Assembly: GCF_900604935.1 (NCBI RefSeq)
Contig: NZ_UWPC01000004.1
Location: 124,001-188,000 of the forward strand
Reading direction: 5' to 3'
DNA from: Vaginisenegalia massiliensis
Lineage (GTDB): Bacteria; Bacillota; Bacilli; Lactobacillales; Aerococcaceae
DNA length: 64,000 bases
The translations under genes and the position numbers were made by a program. Shown here in pieces: positions 1 through 7,872 of the stretch; position 1 is the stretch's first letter, and the number at the start of each line of letters is the position of its first letter. Under the pieces are notes generated by a model. That model saw only the letters and a program-made list of their open reading frames with translations. It did not search any database and was not told where the DNA came from.

Positions 1-27
1 AAATATATACAAAAAGGAGAAGTAAAA

Positions 28-1515
28 ATGGAAAAGAAAAAACGTCGTTTTAAAATGCCTACGTCTTATACGGTCTTATTTATTTTAATTATTTTTCTAG
101 CAATTTTAACTTGGATTATTCCAGCTGGTGATTATGATGTGAATGAAGCAGGTCAATATGTAGCGGGAACATATCATCAAGTGAAAGCTAACCAACAAAG
201 TCTTTATGATGTGTTAATGGCTCCCGTTATTGGGATGGTTGGTAATGAAAAGACCTCTCAAGCAATCGATGTTGCCTTGTTTATTTTAGTTATTGGTGGC
301 TTTTTGGGTGTTGTAAACAAAACAGGAGCCCTTGATGCAGGAATCGCCAATGTTATCAAAAAATATGAAGGTCGGGAAAAATTATTAATTCCTATTTTGA
401 TGGTTCTCTTTGCTTTAGGTGGTTCATCTTATGGGATGGCAGAAGAAACCATGGCATTCTATCCTTTGTTAATTCCAGTCATGATTGGTTGCGGTTTTGA
501 CTCTTTGACGGCAATAGGGGTTATCCTAATCGGTTCGAATGCGGGATGTTTAGCTTCAACAGTAAATCCATTTGCAACCGGGATTGCTTCTGATATTGCC
601 GGTATTAGTTTAGGGGAAGGCTTTATCTGGCGGGCGATTATGTTTGTCTTAATTACGGGTGTGTCTATTATTGCTGTTTATTCGTATGCAAGTAAAATTC
701 AAAAAGATCCTACAAAATCATTGGTTTATCATAACCGAGAATTTGATGAAGCCAACTTCAAAGTTAAACCGCAAATTGAAGAGATGTCATCGAAACAAAA
801 AGTGGTCGTTTGGATCTTTATGTTGACGTTCGTCATCATGATTCTAGGCTTAATTCCTTGGCCAGAATTTGGTATTACGATTTTTGATAAATTAAATGAA
901 TTCTTGGTGGGTCTTCCATTCTTAGGCTTTATCTTTAAACATACAGCTGCTTTAGGAACTTGGTACTTCTCTGAAATCACTATGCTTTTCTTCGCGGTAT
1001 CTATCCTAATTTGCATTGTGTATGGTTTATCCGAAGAAGATTACATTTCAGCCTTTATGGCAGGTGCATGTGACATGATCGGCGTTGCGCTTATCTGTGG
1101 TATCTCTCGTGGTATCCAAGTCGTTATGAATGAAGGTATGATTACAGCTACTGTTCTTCACTGGGGTGAACAAGGCTTAGCGGGCTTATCTGAACAAGTC
1201 TTTATTATCTTAACGTATTTATTCTACCTACCTATGTCATTCCTCATCTCAGGTTCATCAAGTTTAGCTGGGGCAACCATGCCATTATTAGCTCCATTAG
1301 GTGAATTTGTCGGGGTTGGTGCTCACTTAGTTATTACCGCTTATCAATCAGCTTTAGGGGTGGTAGGGCTAATTACACCAACCAATGGTATCATGATGGG
1401 TGCATTAGCTTTAGCCAATATCGACTTAGGAATTTGGTACAAATATGTGGCAAAATTAGTTGTAGTGACCATTATTATTTCAATGGCTATCTTAGTCGTA
1501 GCAACTTTCTTCTAA
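28..1515 (+). CDS. YfcC-family integral membrane transporter (paralogue of the arc-operon exchanger)
   Basis: A 495-residue, very hydrophobic protein with about 12 predicted membrane segments. It opens with a basic cytoplasmic stretch (MEKKKRR) followed by a segment ending in TWIIPAG. It shares long stretches with the protein at 59986-61494, including GGSSYGMAEETMAFYPLLIP-like, VNPFATG and TVLHWGEQGL segments. This places it in the YfcC / C4-dicarboxylate-anaerobic-carrier-like family, whose streptococcal members act as arginine-ornithine exchangers (ArcD). AAGGAG at 14-19 lies 8 bases before the ATG. The upstream neighbour is outside the window, so operon context is unknown. The substrate is unproven: it could be a second arginine/ornithine exchanger or a related amino-acid or peptide-linked carrier. 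Family assignment is secure; substrate is inference. Confidence 0.85.
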   Translation: MEKKKRRFKMPTSYTVLFILIIFLAILTWIIPAGDYDVNEAGQYVAGTYHQVKANQQSLYDVLMAPVIGMVGNEKTSQAIDVALFILVIGGFLGVVNKTGALDAGIANVIKKYEGREKLLIPILMVLFALGGSSYGMAEETMAFYPLLIPVMIGCGFDSLTAIGVILIGSNAGCLASTVNPFATGIASDIAGISLGEGFIWRAIMFVLITGVSIIAVYSYASKIQKDPTKSLVYHNREFDEANFKVKPQIEEMSSKQKVVVWIFMLTFVIMILGLIPWPEFGITIFDKLNEFLVGLPFLGFIFKHTAALGTWYFSEITMLFFAVSILICIVYGLSEEDYISAFMAGACDMIGVALICGISRGIQVVMNEGMITATVLHWGEQGLAGLSEQVFIILTYLFYLPMSFLISGSSSLAGATMPLLAPLGEFVGVGAHLVITAYQSALGVVGLITPTNGIMMGALALANIDLGIWYKYVAKLVVVTIIISMAILVVATFF

Positions 1516-1562
1516 AACGCAAAACTTTCTTAAAAAATTTTTCGATATATTGTTGTATTAAT

Positions 1563-1591
1563 TTGACATAGTCGAAAGAATGTAGTATTAT
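1563..1591 (+). promoter_or_regulatory. sigma-A promoter of the cold-shock gene
   Basis: TTGACA at 1563-1568 and TATTAT at 1586-1591, separated by 17 bases, give a near-consensus promoter. The predicted start near 1598 produces a leader of about 120 bases before the csp start codon, as is usual for cold-shock genes. Confidence 0.8.
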
Positions 1592-1597
1592 CATTTT

Positions 1598-1719
1598 TGT
1601 AGTAACAAGTTATAAAATTTCTAGGCTTTACCGCTTTTTCAAGTGATGTATTCCCCTAAAATTTTCAACATGGTATTGCAACAATAATTCGTGCGAATCG
1701 CACACAGGAGGAAACATTT
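1598..1719 (+). promoter_or_regulatory. long 5' leader of the cold-shock gene with a hairpin next to the ribosome site
   Basis: The untranslated leader ends with a hairpin, GTGCG-AAT-CGCAC (1691-1703), directly before the AGGAGG ribosome site at 1706-1711. Long structured leaders are known to give temperature-dependent translation in the CspA family. The hairpin is visible in the sequence; temperature control here is inferred. Confidence 0.5.
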
Positions 1720-1920
1720 ATGAATAACGGTACAGTTAAATGGTTTAACGCAGACAAAGGTTTTGGCTTTATCACTGGTGAAGATGGAAATGACGTATTT
1801 GCACATTTCTCAGCTATCCAAGGTGAAGGCTTCAAAACTTTAGAGGAAGGCCAACAAGTAACCTACGATATCGAAGAAGGTCAACGTGGTCCTCAAGCAG
1901 TTAACATCGTTAAAGCTTAA
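1720..1920 (+). CDS. cspA: cold-shock protein, CspA family
   Basis: A 66-residue single cold-shock domain, the usual size. The RNP1-like motif KGFGFI (residues 13-18) and RNP2-like motif DVFAHF (residues 25-30) are intact. The start is [18 protein letters not shown]. The protein is expected to be an RNA chaperone that melts secondary structure in mRNA in the cytoplasm. It is transcribed alone: a strong promoter with a long leader lies upstream and a strong terminator lies just after the stop. AGGAGG sits 8 bases before the ATG. The numbering of csp paralogues cannot be decided from one copy, so the symbol denotes the family. Confidence 0.95.
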   Translation: MNNGTVKWFNADKGFGFITGEDGNDVFAHFSAIQGEGFKTLEEGQQVTYDIEEGQRGPQAVNIVKA

Positions 1921-1934
1921 TCATAAATATTGAA

Positions 1935-1968
1935 AGGACAGGGTTTTCGAACCTTGTCCTCTTTTTTT
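1935..1968 (+). terminator. intrinsic terminator of the cold-shock gene
   Basis: AGGACAGGGTT, loop TTCG, AACCTTGTCCT (11-bp stem with one G-U pair), followed by a run of seven T. Confidence 0.93.
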
Positions 1969-1993
1969 ATTTTCAGCAAAGGGAGATACAATA

Positions 1994-2482
1994 ATGAGTA
2001 AGCATATATTGGCCAGAAAGTGTGTACTTGTAGCTTTGGCATTTGGTTTCATAGACGATTACTATCAAAGTGGGTTAGTCAGTCTTCATTTGAGTGGCCT
2101 TCTTTATTATTTTCTAGCCTGGGGGCCTTGGCTAATTCCGCTATTTTTAATAGTAGTTTGGCAGACTAATGCAGGAGCTAGACCTCTAAAATGTATGATT
2201 TGGGGTATATTGACTTGGCTCTTAGCTATTTTGTCGTATTATTTTTCTATTTTTTTGCGTATCTTGGTTTGGCCAAGTTCAGGTCAAGCGAATCTTCATC
2301 TTAGTCATTGGCAAGATAAGAATTATCTGAGACATCTTGGCGAATATCTTTATATTTTGTTTATTACAGACGGAGTAGAGTGGTATCGACTAGCAATATT
2401 AGGTGGCGGAATTCTAAGCCTTTGTTTAAGTCTATTCATTTCTTGGTTAAACCAGAGTAGAAACCCAAAAAACCTCTGCTAG
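1994..2482 (+). CDS. small multi-pass membrane protein of unknown function
   Basis: I do not recognise a family for this 162-residue protein. It has three or four hydrophobic segments (roughly residues 30-55, 63-92 and 130-150), many Trp and Leu residues, and a polar stretch near residues 93-112 that would face one side of the membrane. GGGAGA at 1981-1986 precedes the ATG at 1994. No catalytic motif is visible. Its TAG stop forms part of the left arm of the hairpin that terminates the convergent stress gene. It follows the csp terminator, so it probably has its own weak promoter or depends on read-through. It is likely a real gene because of its ribosome site and length. Confidence 0.6.
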   Translation: MSKHILARKCVLVALAFGFIDDYYQSGLVSLHLSGLLYYFLAWGPWLIPLFLIVVWQTNAGARPLKCMIWGILTWLLAILSYYFSIFLRILVWPSSGQANLHLSHWQDKNYLRHLGEYLYILFITDGVEWYRLAILGGGILSLCLSLFISWLNQSRNPKNLC

Positions 2483-2496
2483 TTTTCTAGCAGAGG
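2467..2496 (-). terminator. intrinsic terminator of the YflT/DUF2382 stress gene
   Basis: CCTCTGCTAG, loop of four bases, CTAGCAGAGG: a perfect 10-bp stem. Six T follow on the minus strand (2472 down to 2467). The stem overlaps the stop codon of the convergent gene. Confidence 0.85.
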
Positions 2497-2520
2497 CCTG
2501 AGAGAGGGCATTTATTTGGC

Positions 2521-3390
2521 TTATAAACGATCGTCTTCAATACGATCAACAATATCTTCGTGTTCAGAATGTAATGGATGTTTTTCTTGATCACGAGCAA
2601 TAATGGTTTCATCTTTATCGATATCTAAAACTTCTTTACGGGTTTCTTCATTAAATACTCGGTTAGATCGTTCAACTGATTTGTCGATATCCACTTCTTC
2701 TGTAACTAAGGTTTCACGATCGATTTTTACTTTGTCTTCGCGTAATGGGATCGAAATGGTTTCATTTTCTAAACCATCAAAAGCGTGATCATCTGCTTTT
2801 TGATGAACGTCGCGACGTGTTACATTAAGAACTTCTTTTTCTACTGGAACTTCGATTGTTTTAGTTTCAGTAACGACTTCTTTTGAAATCTCTACGTCCC
2901 CAACAACTTCAGATTCTGTACGGGCATTGACTTGTTCTTCATGTAATTGAATTGTTTGGTGGTCATCAGTTAAGTCATGATTGTATTGATCGCCATGAAC
3001 GAAGTTTTCGTCAGCATAACGATTTGTTTCTTGATATTGATTAGTATGTAAACCTAAAGTTTGAGCTTCAAAATCACGATCTACTGCGACTAATACTTTA
3101 CCTTCTTGGACATCACGTTCATAGGCTGCAAAGTCAATTTCTTGTTGTTGATATTCAGGATCAGCCGGTGAGAATAAACCTAAGAAACTATCCCACCAAT
3201 CATGATTATTGTGGTGAGTGATTTCATCTAATGTTAAGGCTTCTGCACGACTATTAATACCGTCGAGAATGCCAGGAGATGCGACCAATGAAATATTTTG
3301 TTCGGGAATACCATTTTTCACTAATACATCGACAGCTTCTTGGGCGCTCTGTACGTTAGGATATGTTCCATAGACAAATTTTTTACTCAT
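2521..3390 (-). CDS. general stress protein with YflT-like and DUF2382 (YsnF/AvaK) domains
   Basis: A 289-residue hydrophilic, acidic protein with no signal peptide. Residues about 4-110 match the YflT-type heat/general-stress domain (FVYGTYPNVQSAQEAVDVLVKNG then VASPG). Residues about 145-265 are a DUF2382/YsnF-like domain, seen in repeated turns such as IQLHEEQVNAR, EVGDVEISKEVV and ISIPLREDKVKI. Proteins with this architecture are common in Lactobacillales and are linked to general, heat or osmotic stress, but no biochemical activity is established. The gene is monocistronic, with a good promoter (3447-3475), an inverted repeat at the predicted transcript start, and a terminator. The ribosome site AAGGAG precedes the ATG. 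Confidence 0.85.
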   Translation of the reverse strand: MSKKFVYGTYPNVQSAQEAVDVLVKNGIPEQNISLVASPGILDGINSRAEALTLDEITHHNNHDWWDSFLGLFSPADPEYQQQEIDFAAYERDVQEGKVLVAVDRDFEAQTLGLHTNQYQETNRYADENFVHGDQYNHDLTDDHQTIQLHEEQVNARTESEVVGDVEISKEVVTETKTIEVPVEKEVLNVTRRDVHQKADDHAFDGLENETISIPLREDKVKIDRETLVTEEVDIDKSVERSNRVFNEETRKEVLDIDKDETIIARDQEKHPLHSEHEDIVDRIEDDRL

Positions 3391-3421
3391 TTTGCTTCAC
3401 TCCTTGGTTATATTTTGTTTT

Positions 3422-3440
3422 AACAACAGTTCTTGTTGTT
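3422..3440 (-). promoter_or_regulatory. inverted repeat at the predicted transcript start of the stress gene
   Basis: AACAACA-GTTCT-TGTTGTT is a perfect 7-bp-arm palindrome placed just after the -10 box, around +1 to +20. It could be a repressor operator or a 5' stabilising hairpin. It does not match the CIRCE or CtsR consensus as I know them. Confidence 0.4.
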
Positions 3441-3446
3441 GCCTAA

Positions 3447-3475
3447 AATATATAATGATTTTGATTCAATTTCAA
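3447..3475 (-). promoter_or_regulatory. promoter of the stress gene
   Basis: On the minus strand TTGAAA (3475-3470), a 17-base spacer and TATATT (3452-3447). Good sigma-A match upstream of the YflT/DUF2382 gene. Confidence 0.65.
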
Positions 3476-3781
3476 ATGATACGATTCTGAATAAGTGGTT
3501 TTAATTGCACGTTTTATCTGAAATATTTTGTCAAATATTTTGACTGATTTTGTCTTTTTTTAACGATTATTCGTTAAAATATAATCGGAATAAGCTTTCT
3601 TAAAACGGTGGTTTTTTAAGAAAATATTAAAATAAAGAGAAGGAAAACTTGCTTCGTTGCTGAAATTGTAGGAAACTTTTTGATATTATCGATGAAAAAT
3701 TATTTCTTGATTAGCGTGTAGCTAATGGAAGTATTCTGTGGTATGATGTTTCATAGAGATTTTAAAGAGGGAGGTCTACCC
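3476..3781. other. AT-rich divergent intergenic region with palindromes, no gene seen
   Basis: No coding frame is supported here. The region holds a palindrome TTAACGA-TTAT-TCGTTAA (3560-3577) immediately before a TATAAT (3580-3585), and a second inverted repeat with 10-bp arms (3596-3605 and 3614-3623). Near the secG end there is an extended -10, TGG-TATGAT (3739-3747), which probably drives secG. The first palindrome and TATAAT look like a regulated promoter that would give a leader of about 190 bases. Confidence 0.4.
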
Positions 3782-4018
3782 ATGTATAGTGCTTTATTGA
3801 CGGCCTTAATTGTCGTATCAATTCTTATGATTATTCTAGTTGTTATGCAACCTTCTAAGAGCAATGCCGCAAGTTCTTTAACTGGAGCGTCTGGTGAGAA
3901 TCCTTTAGTCAAACAAAAAGCGCGTGGTTTTGAAGCGTTTTTAATAAGAGCAACGGTTGTTTTAGGCGTTATTTTCTTCGCTTTAGCAATTGCGTTAGCG
4001 ATGTTCTCAGCTAAATAA
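3782..4018 (+). CDS. secG: protein translocase subunit SecG
   Basis: A 78-residue protein with two membrane segments (residues 3-22 and 52-74) joined by a loop containing the SecG-like stretch QPSKSNAASSLTGASG. It is the accessory subunit of the SecYEG channel in the cytoplasmic membrane. A longer reading from 3725 is possible, but GGGAGGT just before the ATG at 3782 and the normal SecG length favour this start. The gene begins the conserved Gram-positive cluster secG-esterase-rnr-smpB. A weak terminator follows, and the esterase gene has its own promoter. Confidence 0.92.
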   Translation: MYSALLTALIVVSILMIILVVMQPSKSNAASSLTGASGENPLVKQKARGFEAFLIRATVVLGVIFFALAIALAMFSAK

Positions 4019-4033
4019 AGAAGTTAAGGAAGT

Positions 4034-4059
4034 CTCTGATGAAAGTCGGAGCTTTTTTT
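4034..4059 (+). terminator. probable terminator after secG
   Basis: CTCTGA, 6-base loop, TCGGAG (one G-U pair), then CTTTTTTT. The stem is short, so read-through is possible. Confidence 0.6.
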
Positions 4060-4082
4060 ATTTATTAGGGCTAGTCTATCGG

Positions 4083-4111
4083 TTTAATTAAAGGCAAAGA
4101 TTAGGTACAAT
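4083..4111 (+). promoter_or_regulatory. promoter of the est-rnr-smpB group
   Basis: TTTAAT (4083-4088), a 17-base spacer and TACAAT (4106-4111), 28 bases before the esterase start codon. Confidence 0.55.
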
Positions 4112-4138
4112 AGTTTCAGTGGGTGAGGAGGTAACAGT

Positions 4139-4888
4139 ATGAATCAAAATTTGCTTCAAGGTGCCCTATATTTACCTGGGCAAAGGCAGCACGTAGGAAT
4201 TATTCTCTTTCACGCGTATACAGGGTCTCCCTATGATGTGAATTTGTTAGCTCGATGCTTAAATAAAGCAGGCTATTCTGTTTTGTGTCCTCTATTCAGT
4301 GGACATGCGACTGGAGATTATTGGGACCTATTAGTGCAGACGCCCGAGCAATGGTGGCAAGATGCTCAAGCTGCTTATAATTGGCTAAAGGCTCAACATG
4401 AGCAAATAATGGTTTTTGGACTTTCATTAGGTGGGATTTATGCGGCTCGCTTGTTAAGCCAAACTCGATTGGCTATTCAAGCAGGGGGATCTTTTAATTC
4501 ACCGGTTTGTCCTGGCCCGCTTGATTTAAGTCAAGCCTTCATGCTCTACTGTCGTCAGTTAGCGATTAAAACAAACCGTTTAGCTTCCTTTGAGCAAGAT
4601 TATGACCGTATTTTGGCGGCTCATCTTGGGCAAATGGCTCAATTGCAGGCGTTTGTTCAATCTTTTCAGGCGGATTTGCCAGAAATTGTCCAACCCTATT
4701 TTATCGCTCAGTCTGGCCAAGATGAACTCGTCAGACCAACGGTTGGACCTGATTTAAAGATGGCCTTAGTGAATGCCCAAGTGTCTTATCATGACTATCC
4801 AGACAATTCGCATGTCATCACGGTCAATCGTCAACGCCAGGACTTTGAGAGTGATATGTTAGCTTTTATTAGCCAAAACGAAAAATAG
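4139..4888 (+). CDS. alpha/beta-hydrolase carboxylesterase (YvaK/Est30 type)
   Basis: A 249-residue cytoplasmic alpha/beta hydrolase. The nucleophile elbow GLSLG is at residues 94-98 (Ser96), with the acid Asp195 in SGQDELV and His225 in DNSHVI completing the triad. The oxyanion-side FHAYTGSP motif is at residues 24-31. Length and motifs match the monomeric carboxylesterases found between secG and rnr in many Bacilli. It hydrolyses short-chain esters in vitro; the natural substrate is unknown, and quorum-quenching or lipid roles have been proposed for relatives. A GAGGAGGT ribosome site precedes the ATG. It lies 16 bases before rnr, so the two are probably co-transcribed. Confidence 0.88.
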   Translation: MNQNLLQGALYLPGQRQHVGIILFHAYTGSPYDVNLLARCLNKAGYSVLCPLFSGHATGDYWDLLVQTPEQWWQDAQAAYNWLKAQHEQIMVFGLSLGGIYAARLLSQTRLAIQAGGSFNSPVCPGPLDLSQAFMLYCRQLAIKTNRLASFEQDYDRILAAHLGQMAQLQAFVQSFQADLPEIVQPYFIAQSGQDELVRPTVGPDLKMALVNAQVSYHDYPDNSHVITVNRQRQDFESDMLAFISQNEK

Positions 4889-4904
4889 AAATGAGGGAAA
4901 TCAA

Positions 4905-7265
4905 ATGACCCTAACTAAACATGAAAAAGCCATCTTGGATGTATTAGCTCAAGAACCCAAACGGAGCTTTGCGGTTGAAGATATGGCTCATCGCCTAAAT
5001 ATAAGTGGCTCTCGCAATTATAAACAGTTGATTAAAGCGGTTGCTTTTTTAGAGCGTGTTGGTGAAATCAAAGTGGATAAGCAAGGGAGATTCAGTCTCA
5101 AACAATTGACTAGCACCGTGACGGGTGTTTACCGAGCAAATAATAAGGGCTTTGGCTTTATTGACCTGGGTCCGGAACAAGCAGATCTTTTTGTTCCGCG
5201 GGGTCAAGCGGGAAATGCTATGCAAGGCGATCGAGTTGAAGCTAAGATTATTCGTGAGGTTAATCCCATTACTGGTAAAGGATCTGAGGCTCGTATTGAG
5301 CGCGTGTTAGAGCGTAGTGTGGCTCAAATGGTAGGAGAGTTTTTTGCCCATAATCAAGAGGAACGTCAAGCTACGGGCTATATTGGTTATGTTAAGCCAC
5401 AGGGGGATTATTCGGATGCAGTGACCATTTGGATTAATGAATCAGGCCTTTTCCCTGCTAACCATACTATTTGTGTGGTTACGATTTCAGCCTATCCAAC
5501 CTTATCCAAGCCTAATGAATTAGAAGGCTTAGTGACCAAAGAAGTGGGCTATAAAGATGCTCCGGGTGTCGATATTTTGGCGATTCTTTATGAGAAGGGA
5601 ATTCCTCATGAGTTTCCTGAAGATGTACTTGCTGAAGCAGCGGCTGTTCCGCAAGTCATTCCTGCTCAAGATTTGACAGGAAGACGGGATTTACGAGATA
5701 CCTTAGTTATTACCATTGACGGAGCCGATGCGAAGGATTTAGACGATGCGATTTCCTTACAACAATTAGACAATGGGGATTTTGAACTGGGTGTTAACAT
5801 TGCTGACGTGTCGCATTATGTGACGCAAAATAGTGCTTTAGACCGCGAAGCCTTTGAACGTGGGACTTCAGTTTATTTAACTGATCGGGTGGTCCCTATG
5901 TTACCTCAGCGTTTATCGAATGGTATTTGTTCTTTAAATCCTCATGAAGACCGATTAACGTTGACCTGTCAAATGATCATTAACATGAAGGGACAGGTGG
6001 TGAAACATGCCATTTTCCCAAGTGTGATTCATTCTAGTTATCGGATGACTTACACCGAGGTCAATGAAATGATCCATGGAAATGAAGAAACTCGCGTTAA
6101 ATATCCAGATTTATTAACGATGGTTGATCAAATGGTTAAACTACATGAGATCTTAGCGCAGAAACGGCATCAACGGGGAGCTTTAGATTTCGATGCTCCC
6201 GAAGCGAAGATTGAGGTGGATCCAGAAGGACATCCGCTCGCCATTCATTTGCGTGAACGGGATGTAGCTGAACGTCTCATTGAATCCTTTATGTTGATTG
6301 CCAATGAAACGGTGGCTAAACATTATACTCTCAAGGAACTACCGTTTATTTATCGGATCCATGAACAGCCCGATGTCGACCGTATGAATCGGTTTGCTGA
6401 ATTCTTATCGACTTTTGGTGTGATTCTATATGGTGATACGGAATCTATCGAGCCGAAGAAACTTCAAGAAGCTTTAGCTAAAGTCAAAGGGAGTCCTTAT
6501 GAACAAGTCGTTTCGACTATGATGCTTCGATCAATGAAGCAAGCCAAATATAGTGAAAATCCGGAGGGGCACTATGGCTTAGCTGCTCAAGACTATACTC
6601 ATTTCACTTCACCTATTCGACGTTATCCGGATTTGATCGTTCATCGTTTGATCCATTTATACTTTAATCAAGCTTTAAGCAAGAAGACTTTTGAAGAATT
6701 AGAAGTTAAAATTCCCGAAATAGCGGTTCATTCATCTAAGATGGAACGCCGAGCAGTTGACGCTGAACGTGAAACGGATGCCTTGAAGAAGACGGAATTT
6801 ATGGCTGACAAGATTGGTCAGCGTTTTACCGGCCTTATTTCTTCGGTGACTTCTTTCGGTATCTTTGTTGAATTGCCGAATACTGTTGAAGGATTAGTTT
6901 CTTTACAGACCTTGAAAGATGATTATTATCAATTTAACCAACAACATATGTTATTGGTAGGGGAACGGACAGGAAATATTTACCGAATTGGCCAAGAGGT
7001 CGAAATTGAAGTCGTGGCAGTCAATATCGCTGAACGAGAAATTGATTTTGCTTTGGTTTCAGCTGTTGCTATCGATGAAGAAGAGAAAGCCCGACTTCAA
7101 GCGAGTTTGCGGTTAAATACCAACCGAAAAAAAGTTGATCGAAAACAAAAACGGGGCAAAGAAGCAGCGAAAGGTAAGTCGACGCGCTATGCAAGCAAGC
7201 CAACTGGACATGCTAGTCAAAAAGGGCGACGAAAATCCACTAGTCGTAAAAAACGAAAACGTTAA
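4905..7265 (+). CDS. rnr: ribonuclease R
   Basis: A 786-residue 3'-5' exoribonuclease of the RNase II/RNB superfamily that degrades structured RNA and works with SmpB and tmRNA in decay of non-stop mRNA. An N-terminal winged-helix domain (about 1-65) is followed by cold-shock domains (about 70-230). The RNB catalytic domain (about 255-585) carries the Asp-rich motif DGADAKDLDDAI, and an S1 domain (about 640-720) reads GQRFTGLISSVTSFGIFVEL. A very basic Lys/Arg tail (from about 735) is typical of RNase R. Its place before smpB supports the ribosome-rescue link. There is no sign of truncation. Confidence 0.97.
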   Translation: MTLTKHEKAILDVLAQEPKRSFAVEDMAHRLNISGSRNYKQLIKAVAFLERVGEIKVDKQGRFSLKQLTSTVTGVYRANNKGFGFIDLGPEQADLFVPRGQAGNAMQGDRVEAKIIREVNPITGKGSEARIERVLERSVAQMVGEFFAHNQEERQATGYIGYVKPQGDYSDAVTIWINESGLFPANHTICVVTISAYPTLSKPNELEGLVTKEVGYKDAPGVDILAILYEKGIPHEFPEDVLAEAAAVPQVIPAQDLTGRRDLRDTLVITIDGADAKDLDDAISLQQLDNGDFELGVNIADVSHYVTQNSALDREAFERGTSVYLTDRVVPMLPQRLSNGICSLNPHEDRLTLTCQMIINMKGQVVKHAIFPSVIHSSYRMTYTEVNEMIHGNEETRVKYPDLLTMVDQMVKLHEILAQKRHQRGALDFDAPEAKIEVDPEGHPLAIHLRERDVAERLIESFMLIANETVAKHYTLKELPFIYRIHEQPDVDRMNRFAEFLSTFGVILYGDTESIEPKKLQEALAKVKGSPYEQVVSTMMLRSMKQAKYSENPEGHYGLAAQDYTHFTSPIRRYPDLIVHRLIHLYFNQALSKKTFEELEVKIPEIAVHSSKMERRAVDAERETDALKKTEFMADKIGQRFTGLISSVTSFGIFVELPNTVEGLVSLQTLKDDYYQFNQQHMLLVGERTGNIYRIGQEVEIEVVAVNIAEREIDFALVSAVAIDEEEKARLQASLRLNTNRKKVDRKQKRGKEAAKGKSTRYASKPTGHASQKGRRKSTSRKKRKR

Positions 7266-7293
7266 TTAGAACAGAGAAGGTAGAGGTTTTGTG

Positions 7294-7749
7294 ATGAAAG
7301 TTAATGACAAACCTTTAGCTAGTAATCGTAAAGCGAGTCATGATTATGAGATAATCGATACTATCGAAACAGGCCTAGTCTTAACTGGGACGGAGATCAA
7401 GTCCATCCGCCGTGGCAAAATTAACTTAAAAGATGGTTTTGTTTCTATCCGCCAAGGCCAGGCTTGGTTGAAAAATGTCCATGTCAGTCCCTATGAACAA
7501 GGAAATATCTTTAATCATGATCCTTTACGTGACCGCAAACTCTTGTTACATAAACAAGAGATCAATAAATTAGCTCAAGAAGTTAAATTAAATTCAATGA
7601 CCTTAGTCCCATTAAAAGTCTATCTAGTTAGAGGACGAGCTAAATTATTAATTGGTCTAGCCAAAGGGAAAAATAAGTATGATAAACGACATGCGTTAAA
7701 GGAAAAACAAATTAAGCGAGAAGTATCGCGATCTTTAAAAGTACGATAA
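7294..7749 (+). CDS. smpB: SsrA-binding protein SmpB
   Basis: A 151-residue tmRNA-binding protein needed for trans-translation of stalled ribosomes. Family signatures are intact: [10 protein letters not shown] near the N-terminus, [20 protein letters not shown], and the C-terminal [15 protein letters not shown] tail that enters the ribosomal A site. A GTG three bases upstream (7291) could also initiate, but AGAGG at 7282-7286 is better spaced from ATG 7294. It follows rnr by 28 bases. The tmRNA gene ssrA often sits next to smpB; I see no tmRNA in the 120 bases after it, where a strong terminator occurs instead. Confidence 0.96.
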   Translation: MKVNDKPLASNRKASHDYEIIDTIETGLVLTGTEIKSIRRGKINLKDGFVSIRQGQAWLKNVHVSPYEQGNIFNHDPLRDRKLLLHKQEINKLAQEVKLNSMTLVPLKVYLVRGRAKLLIGLAKGKNKYDKRHALKEKQIKREVSRSLKVR

Positions 7750-7759
7750 TAAATTAAAA

Positions 7760-7797
7760 GAAGCAACTAACATACAGAGGGGTTAGTTGCTTCTTTT
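7760..7797 (+). terminator. terminator of the secG-smpB cluster
   Basis: GAAGCAACTAAC, short loop, then GTTAGTTGCTTC: a 12-bp stem followed by five T. Confidence 0.92.
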
Positions 7798-7872
7798 TAT
7801 GGCTTAGAGTATCGAATTATTTAATGGACACCTCAGTTTGCAGAAAAATAAGGGGCTATCCCTTCAACATAC

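Noticed and set aside
729-1016. 95-residue minus-strand frame inside the first transporter gene
   Set aside because: No ribosome site, no recognisable domain, and it mirrors a well-conserved coding gene on the other strand.
7750-7872. Possible ssrA (tmRNA) after smpB
   Set aside because: The stretch is too short and is taken up by a clear terminator; neither tRNA-like ends nor a tag sequence are visible.
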